Shown here: in pieces, positions 6,858 to 10,873 of the stretch
Layout: each line of letters starts with the position of its first letter
Numbering within the stretch: the first letter of the stretch is position 1
Assembly (NCBI GenBank): GCA_018400515.1
Contig: JAGYMR010000076.1
Span: 1 to 10,873, forward strand
DNA from: Tangfeifania sp.
GTDB lineage: Bacteria > Bacteroidota > Bacteroidia > Bacteroidales > Prolixibacteraceae
Direction: 5' to 3'
DNA length: 10,873 nt
Program-made: the position numbers and the translations under genes
Notes under the pieces: model-generated
The model's input: only the letters and a program-made list of their open reading frames with translations
What the model was told of the DNA's origin: nothing
Database searches by the model: none

Positions 6858-8302
6858 TCAGTACGCTTTTTGTAATTGGGATTCGGCTTATGACTGACCG
6901 GTTTCATCTCTTTCAACCAATTTTCAAAAGAGCGCTTTAATTCATTCACCTTTCCGGGCATTTTGTTCGCCAGGTTTTGGGTTTCTCCGATATCATTTTT
7001 CAGATTAAATAACTCAACACTTTGGGGATCGTAATGTTCGATCAGTTTATAATTCCCTTTTCTAATGGCATAACCGGGCATTTGCGCCTGCGGACTGTAA
7101 TGCGGGTAATACCAGCACAGCGCTTCCCTGGATAATTCAGTTGACTCCTCCTTCAATAAAGGCATCAAACTGACTCCATCAATATCTTTCGCAGGCTTTG
7201 TTCCTTTACCCGCCATTTGCATTATGGTCGGGTAGATATCATCACTGATCACCGGGACATCACAATGCGTTCCCGGCCGGATCTTTCCAGGCCATTTGAT
7301 CATAAGCGGAACGCGGATACCCCCTTCGTACAGGAATCCTTTTCCTTCTCTCAGAGGCAAATTTGTCGTGGCTTCCGTAGTTTCCCCATTATCACTGTAA
7401 AATATAACAATGGTGTTATCTGCCAGGGCCAAATTATCCAGTTCCGTTAGCAAACGGCCTACGTTATCATCCACCTTCTCGATCATCGCTGCATAGGTTG
7501 CGTTTTCCCCGCCCGGATTTTTTTCCCGTTTAGCTTTGTATTTCTGAACCAGTGAATCCGGAGCTTCCAGTGGTGTATGGACGGCATAATGGGACAGGTA
7601 CACAAAAAATGGTTTGTTCTGGTTATTCCTCATAAATTTAATGGCTTCATCTGTCAACCTGTCGGTAAGGTATTCTCCCCGGTTTTTGGCCGGCAGATTT
7701 TTAATTACTGAATTCCAATCCCTTTCAATTTCATAGGGATCCCAGTATGTTGGGGGGCTGCCATCCTCGTAGCCGGCAATATTTATATCAAATCCCTGAT
7801 GTTCCGGAAAGTATTTTTCTTTATCGCCAACATGCCATTTGCCAATGCTTATCGTTGCGTATCCCAGCGGTTTTAATGCTTCGGGAATCATAATTTCATA
7901 CAGTTTCACGTGCATTTTATCGTCCGGTGGTATGATTCTGCCATGTTCGGGGTACCGGTGCCGGCCAATTCGTGTAATATGCCCGGTAAACTGCAGGTGG
8001 GCCGGATTTTTTCCGGTAAGAATGCTTGCCCGTGTGGGGGAACAAACCGGGCATGCTGAATATGCATTCGTAAACATCATTCCTTCGGATCCTAGCTGGT
8101 CAATGTTAGGTGTCTCGTAGAAATTACTGCCATAACAATGCAAATCCTGCCACCCTAAATCATCGATTAGGATAAAAACAATGTTGGGCTTTTTCTTTTC
8201 GGCAAATACCCCCTGGGTAAGGAGCATTATTGCCATGATGAGCATCAGCGTTCTGTACCACCAGGGGTGAATCGATTTTTTTCCCTGCTTTTTCATAATC
8301 AT
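6854..8302 (-). CDS. Secreted type I sulfatase (formylglycine-dependent, S1 family)
   Basis: This enzyme hydrolyses sulfate esters, probably on a glycan, in the periplasm or at the cell surface. The 482-residue protein begins with a basic region and a hydrophobic segment (about residues 18-34, ending VFAEKKK) that reads as a signal peptide. The sulfatase core follows at once: metal ligands Asp47-Asp48 in FILIDDLG, the modification motif CSPTRASILTG with Cys87 as the formylglycine precursor, GKWHVG at 154-159 (Lys155, His157), SHYAVHTP with His238, and the second metal pair Asp304-Asn305 in FYSDNG. All key residues are present, so it should be active if a maturase (anSME) exists elsewhere; none is in the window. 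It resembles the arylsulfatase A and N-acetylgalactosamine-6-sulfatase group, but the subfamily and substrate cannot be fixed by eye. It lies 173 bases after a secreted glycosidase-like gene. A second Met at residue 3 is an alternative start. Confidence 0.92.
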   Translation of the reverse strand: MIMKKQGKKSIHPWWYRTLMLIMAIMLLTQGVFAEKKKPNIVFILIDDLGWQDLHCYGSNFYETPNIDQLGSEGMMFTNAYSACPVCSPTRASILTGKNPAHLQFTGHITRIGRHRYPEHGRIIPPDDKMHVKLYEIMIPEALKPLGYATISIGKWHVGDKEKYFPEHQGFDINIAGYEDGSPPTYWDPYEIERDWNSVIKNLPAKNRGEYLTDRLTDEAIKFMRNNQNKPFFVYLSHYAVHTPLEAPDSLVQKYKAKREKNPGGENATYAAMIEKVDDNVGRLLTELDNLALADNTIVIFYSDNGETTEATTNLPLREGKGFLYEGGIRVPLMIKWPGKIRPGTHCDVPVISDDIYPTIMQMAGKGTKPAKDIDGVSLMPLLKEESTELSREALCWYYPHYSPQAQMPGYAIRKGNYKLIEHYDPQSVELFNLKNDIGETQNLANKMPGKVNELKRSFENWLKEMKPVSHKPNPNYKKRTE

Positions 8303-8400
8303 TTTCTTAATTATATTTTTCCCTAATTTTTTAACGAGTATCTTAATCAGGCCAAGATGAGATATATTCCGGCTGGTCAGGATCCCTTCTCCCGGTTCAT

Positions 8401-8422
8401 CCGGAACATTTTTTTGTTCCGG
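8401..8422. repeat. Perfect inverted repeat upstream of the sulfatase gene
   Basis: CCGGAAC (8401-8407) and GTTCCGG (8416-8422) form a perfect 7-base stem with an eight-base loop ATTTTTTT, in the 173-base gap between the 749-residue gene and the sulfatase. On the transcribed minus strand the loop is A-rich and no U-run follows, so it is not a standard terminator. It may partly insulate or stabilise the upstream transcript. I saw no clear TAnnTTTG promoter in the rest of this gap. Confidence 0.35.
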
Positions 8423-8475
8423 GGGGCCTCCGGCAATGCCAGCAGCTCAACAATATCCTGCCCCCGGGAAACTGA

Positions 8476-10725
8476 TCATTTTTGGCCGGGATCCAGGTAA
8501 ACCGTTTTGTATGCCACTGCAGGCCGTCCGAAAATATCGGTTGTTGCGGCACGAATTGTATAGGAACCTTCGGTGGATGATTTTTTTGCATCCGGTTTCA
8601 TTAAATGTTCCGGAACCGGATGTTGCATGGTATACCGGGCATTTTCATCGACAGAAATGGTATGCTTCGGCCCGTATACCGGAAAAACGGGCGGGGACAC
8701 CGTTCCATCCGGTTGGTATACTTCCCATGCGATTTTTGGTTTGTCCTGCTCGCCCGACCATTCTCCGGTGCCCAATGTTGCATGTGCCCGGAAACGGATT
8801 GCTCCCTGCTCCCCGTCTTCTCCATCCACGCGTTCCAGCGTTAGTTGGGGTTCCGGCCCCAGATCGGGACGGGAGAAGGGGCGGGGGCCTTCCCGTTGGA
8901 TGGTTTTTCCCCTCTTTTCAATGCGGATATTGCCATCGGGAAGCACATAGATCAGCTCATCGTATCCCTTTTTGTGAAACAATGGATCGTCCACGGCAAT
9001 ATCGAAATCGATTCCCCGCCGGATCAGGCGCTCCACCTCCGTGGCTGCATTTGCAAGGACTTCCCGGTAGGTTACCCCCTCTTCATTCTCCCGCTCCAGG
9101 TGGAGCCACTTGACCCGGTGCATGTGGTGGGGGGAAAACGTATAACCATACGGGATCACTACGGCAACGCGCGCTGCCCGGAGAAGGGAATCCATGTTGC
9201 GGTCAGGATTCTGCAAAAAAGATTGTCGAACCAGCGACGTATAATAGATCTGGTAGGGGTAGGGAAGACCGGAATTGTCTGTAATTCCGATCCAGCCGGT
9301 CCAGTACCAGAAGTTGAAAGCCCCTTTGTTGTATAAAAAGGGGATAGAGGTGCTTTTCGATTTCACCTCTTTGGGGTGGTAAAAGGCAACGCCCCATTTT
9401 TTATTGAAGTTTCTGGCGGCCCCCCGCATAACAGCTACCCGGATTTTACAGGCATTTTCAATGGTGGGGGGAATACAGGTTTCGAAGGCCATGTTATAAG
9501 ATTCCACCAACGCACTGTTGATCACGTCTTCATCCACAATTCCCCCGACACCATCCTCAACCGCCAGCTGGTACCAGGCGGTCGGCCATTCGTATTCCCA
9601 GGCAACGATGGTCCCCGGTGTTTCCTTTATCCATAATTCTCCAAGGCCAAAATCTTCGCTGATTTCATGATTGATCCTGGTATTTCCGCGGTCTTCAACC
9701 CCCTTTTTTACAATTTTCTGAAGGTTGTTTACCACCTGGACTTCAGGCAAAGGCATATCCGGACCCTCTTTATTAGGCAGGCCCCAGTTATGCACTCCCG
9801 GTTCGTCGACATGATTGCCAAATCCCCAGTAGTTGGACCGGTACAGGTCGGCCGGCCAGTCTTTGGGTTCGACCGCCAGGTTGTTATGGTACATGTTGCT
9901 GCGCAGCGCCCAGTCCGGGAATAGCCGTTCTGCCCGGTCCCCCGGATGGCTTACCAGAAAATTGGCTCCTGCCTTTGCGTAGCTGACCAGGTCTTCAGGT
10001 TGCTTTTCTACGTATTCGTATTTTTCAGATTCCAGGCGGTACCAGGGTTTCCCGTCGGCATCCCGGTCAAATGCCACCCATCCGTTGAGCAGGTTGGGAT
10101 TCAGTTCAACCGTGGTATATTTTTCCGGAGGATTCACCTCTTTTTGTTGTTTAATGCCGGTCCGGTTAAAATGAAACCCCTGCAGCAGGATCTCTTCCGG
10201 CATGTTTTTGACCGGCGCTCTCCGGCTGCCTGCTCCCGCCTCCGGTACCTGCGGCCATCCATAGCGCCATAAGCTGATGCGAGGCAGTTGTGCTTTACCC
10301 GTAACTTCATGCACAAACCGCAGGGCATCCGGCCAGTCCGGTTCCAACCACAGGTATTGGTTCACTTCCGGATCACGGGTGGCATCCGGCCAGTCATCCA
10401 GAAGGATCCACATCCGGTAAGACTGCCCGTTGAGGCGGGTCCATTCCAGTCCGTACCACTGGAAGGCTTTCTTTCCGGACTCCTGGACAACCGGTCCGAG
10501 TTGAATGGAAGCCTTGACAACTGAAAGCCGGTGATTGGTCTCAAAGGCAGGGCGGTCATCCGGATTACCGGTGAGTTCATAAGTGGCAACCATTCCGGGT
10601 TTTCCCAGCGGTTCTTTCTGGGCGGAGGCCCGCCAGGAAAAGAAGATGACCGTAGTAATTGGCAAGAGGATGGTCCAAAAGATCTGTTGTAATATGCTTT
10701 TCATTAGAATAACTTTGTTAAACAT
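8476..10725 (-). CDS. Secreted multidomain protein, glycoside-hydrolase-like, function unknown
   Basis: I do not recognise this 749-residue protein with certainty. Residues 8-35 form a signal peptide ending ASA, with cleavage expected before Gln36, so it is exported. Residues 40-200 look like a beta-rich N-terminal domain. Residues 210-500 have the feel of a TIM barrel, with aromatic and acidic clusters including HVDEP at 305-309, AWEYEW at 375-380 and GGIVDED at 394-400, where catalytic acids could sit. Residues 518-600 (RVAVVIPYGYTF ... GIDFDIAVDDPL ... LIYVLPDG) resemble the GATase-like fold that follows the barrel in GH42-type beta-galactosidases. Residues 630-749 look like an Ig-like beta domain. 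The sulfatase next door suggests action on a sulfated glycan. The start at 10725 is the longest; ATG at 10704 (Met8) leaves a cleaner signal peptide and fits the candidate promoter better, giving 742 residues. That the gene is real is near certain; the enzyme class is inference. Confidence 0.75.
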   Translation of the reverse strand: MFNKVILMKSILQQIFWTILLPITTVIFFSWRASAQKEPLGKPGMVATYELTGNPDDRPAFETNHRLSVVKASIQLGPVVQESGKKAFQWYGLEWTRLNGQSYRMWILLDDWPDATRDPEVNQYLWLEPDWPDALRFVHEVTGKAQLPRISLWRYGWPQVPEAGAGSRRAPVKNMPEEILLQGFHFNRTGIKQQKEVNPPEKYTTVELNPNLLNGWVAFDRDADGKPWYRLESEKYEYVEKQPEDLVSYAKAGANFLVSHPGDRAERLFPDWALRSNMYHNNLAVEPKDWPADLYRSNYWGFGNHVDEPGVHNWGLPNKEGPDMPLPEVQVVNNLQKIVKKGVEDRGNTRINHEISEDFGLGELWIKETPGTIVAWEYEWPTAWYQLAVEDGVGGIVDEDVINSALVESYNMAFETCIPPTIENACKIRVAVMRGAARNFNKKWGVAFYHPKEVKSKSTSIPFLYNKGAFNFWYWTGWIGITDNSGLPYPYQIYYTSLVRQSFLQNPDRNMDSLLRAARVAVVIPYGYTFSPHHMHRVKWLHLERENEEGVTYREVLANAATEVERLIRRGIDFDIAVDDPLFHKKGYDELIYVLPDGNIRIEKRGKTIQREGPRPFSRPDLGPEPQLTLERVDGEDGEQGAIRFRAHATLGTGEWSGEQDKPKIAWEVYQPDGTVSPPVFPVYGPKHTISVDENARYTMQHPVPEHLMKPDAKKSSTEGSYTIRAATTDIFGRPAVAYKTVYLDPGQK

Positions 10726-10737
10726 TTATAATTCAAT

Positions 10738-10770
10738 CAAATATAAATTAATGGCATCTTTAGTTTACAA
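10738..10770 (-). promoter_or_regulatory. Bacteroidota-type promoter for the exported gene pair
   Basis: On the minus strand TATATTTG (10745-10738) matches the Bacteroidota -7 consensus TAnnTTTG exactly, and TTG (10770-10768) stands 22 bases upstream as a -33 element, near the usual 19-21 spacing. Transcription would begin near 10731-10734, only a few bases before the ATG at 10725 but about 28 bases before the ATG at 10704, which favours the shorter start. Confidence 0.5.
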
Positions 10771-10798
10771 GGCCCATGGAACTCGCATGAAATTTATT

Positions 10799-10815
10799 CA
10801 TCACCTTTTGTGATG
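10799..10815. promoter_or_regulatory. Inverted repeat upstream of the promoter, possible operator
   Basis: CATCAC (10799-10804), spacer CTTTT, GTGATG (10810-10815) is a perfect 6-base dyad. Its centre is about 65 bases before the -7 element, where activators often bind. GATG/CATC at 10812-10823 overlaps it as a second, smaller dyad. No regulator gene is in the window. The remaining bases to 10873 hold nothing I can name. Confidence 0.25.
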
Positions 10816-10873
10816 TTAGCATCATGCTCGTTTGATATTCTGCTTAAATTGTTTCCGATCAAAGGTGTAGAAT

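Noticed and set aside
8401..8422. Intrinsic terminator between the 749-residue gene and the sulfatase
   Set aside because: The stem is perfect, but on the transcribed strand the loop is A-rich and no U-run follows; kept only as an inverted repeat.
8436..9113. A 225-residue plus-strand open frame
   Set aside because: It is antisense to the 749-residue gene, is rich in Pro, Arg and His as shadow frames are, and has no recognisable motif.
1..10873. tRNA genes, CRISPR arrays, insertion sequences, integrase or attachment sites
   Set aside because: No cloverleaf-like sequence, spaced direct repeats, transposase motifs or terminal inverted repeats with target duplications were seen on either strand.

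Overview
The window looks like a chromosomal stretch from a free-living member of the Bacteroidota. The evidence is moderate GC, few recognisable Shine-Dalgarno sequences, a promoter of the Bacteroidota form (TTG, then TAnnTTTG) at the right edge, and an exported sulfatase next to an exported glycosidase-like protein, as in marine or gut polysaccharide degraders. The phylum is an inference from these features. No marker gene, rRNA, tRNA, CRISPR array or insertion sequence is visible.

Layout, left to right. Positions 1-58 (minus strand) read as the core of a DnaJ J-domain with its HPD motif. It runs off the left edge and is cut by an in-frame stop at its N-terminal side, so it looks like a broken or frameshifted gene end. 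A small two-helix membrane protein of the DUF5652 type (121-339, plus) follows. It converges on a block of six minus-strand genes, and a hairpin holds both convergent stop codons.

The minus-strand block, in transcription order, is: a 749-residue secreted protein of uncertain, glycoside-hydrolase-like nature (10725-8476); a secreted type I sulfatase (8302-6854); an ATP-grasp ligase of the GshF/cyanophycin-synthetase type (6857-5643, start overlapping the sulfatase stop by 4 bases); a 259-base gap rich in inverted repeats; a plant-type glutamate-cysteine ligase (5383-4004); and two ABC half-transporters (3973-2204 and 2130-343) that form a heterodimeric exporter.

Two functional modules can be inferred. 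The right-hand pair is exported and suits removal of sulfate from, and cleavage of, a sulfated glycan. The left-hand four suit a cytoplasmic thiol pathway: GshA makes gamma-glutamylcysteine, the ATP-grasp enzyme would add glycine (or another amino acid), and the adjacent exporter might move a thiol or thiol conjugate. The split pair, a plant-type GshA with a stand-alone GshF-like ATP-grasp domain in place of gshB, is the most interesting part of the window. The exporter shows one canonical and one degenerate ATP site. Every substitution (Walker B Glu to Asp, H-loop His to Asn, signature LSKGQ) falls in the same composite site.
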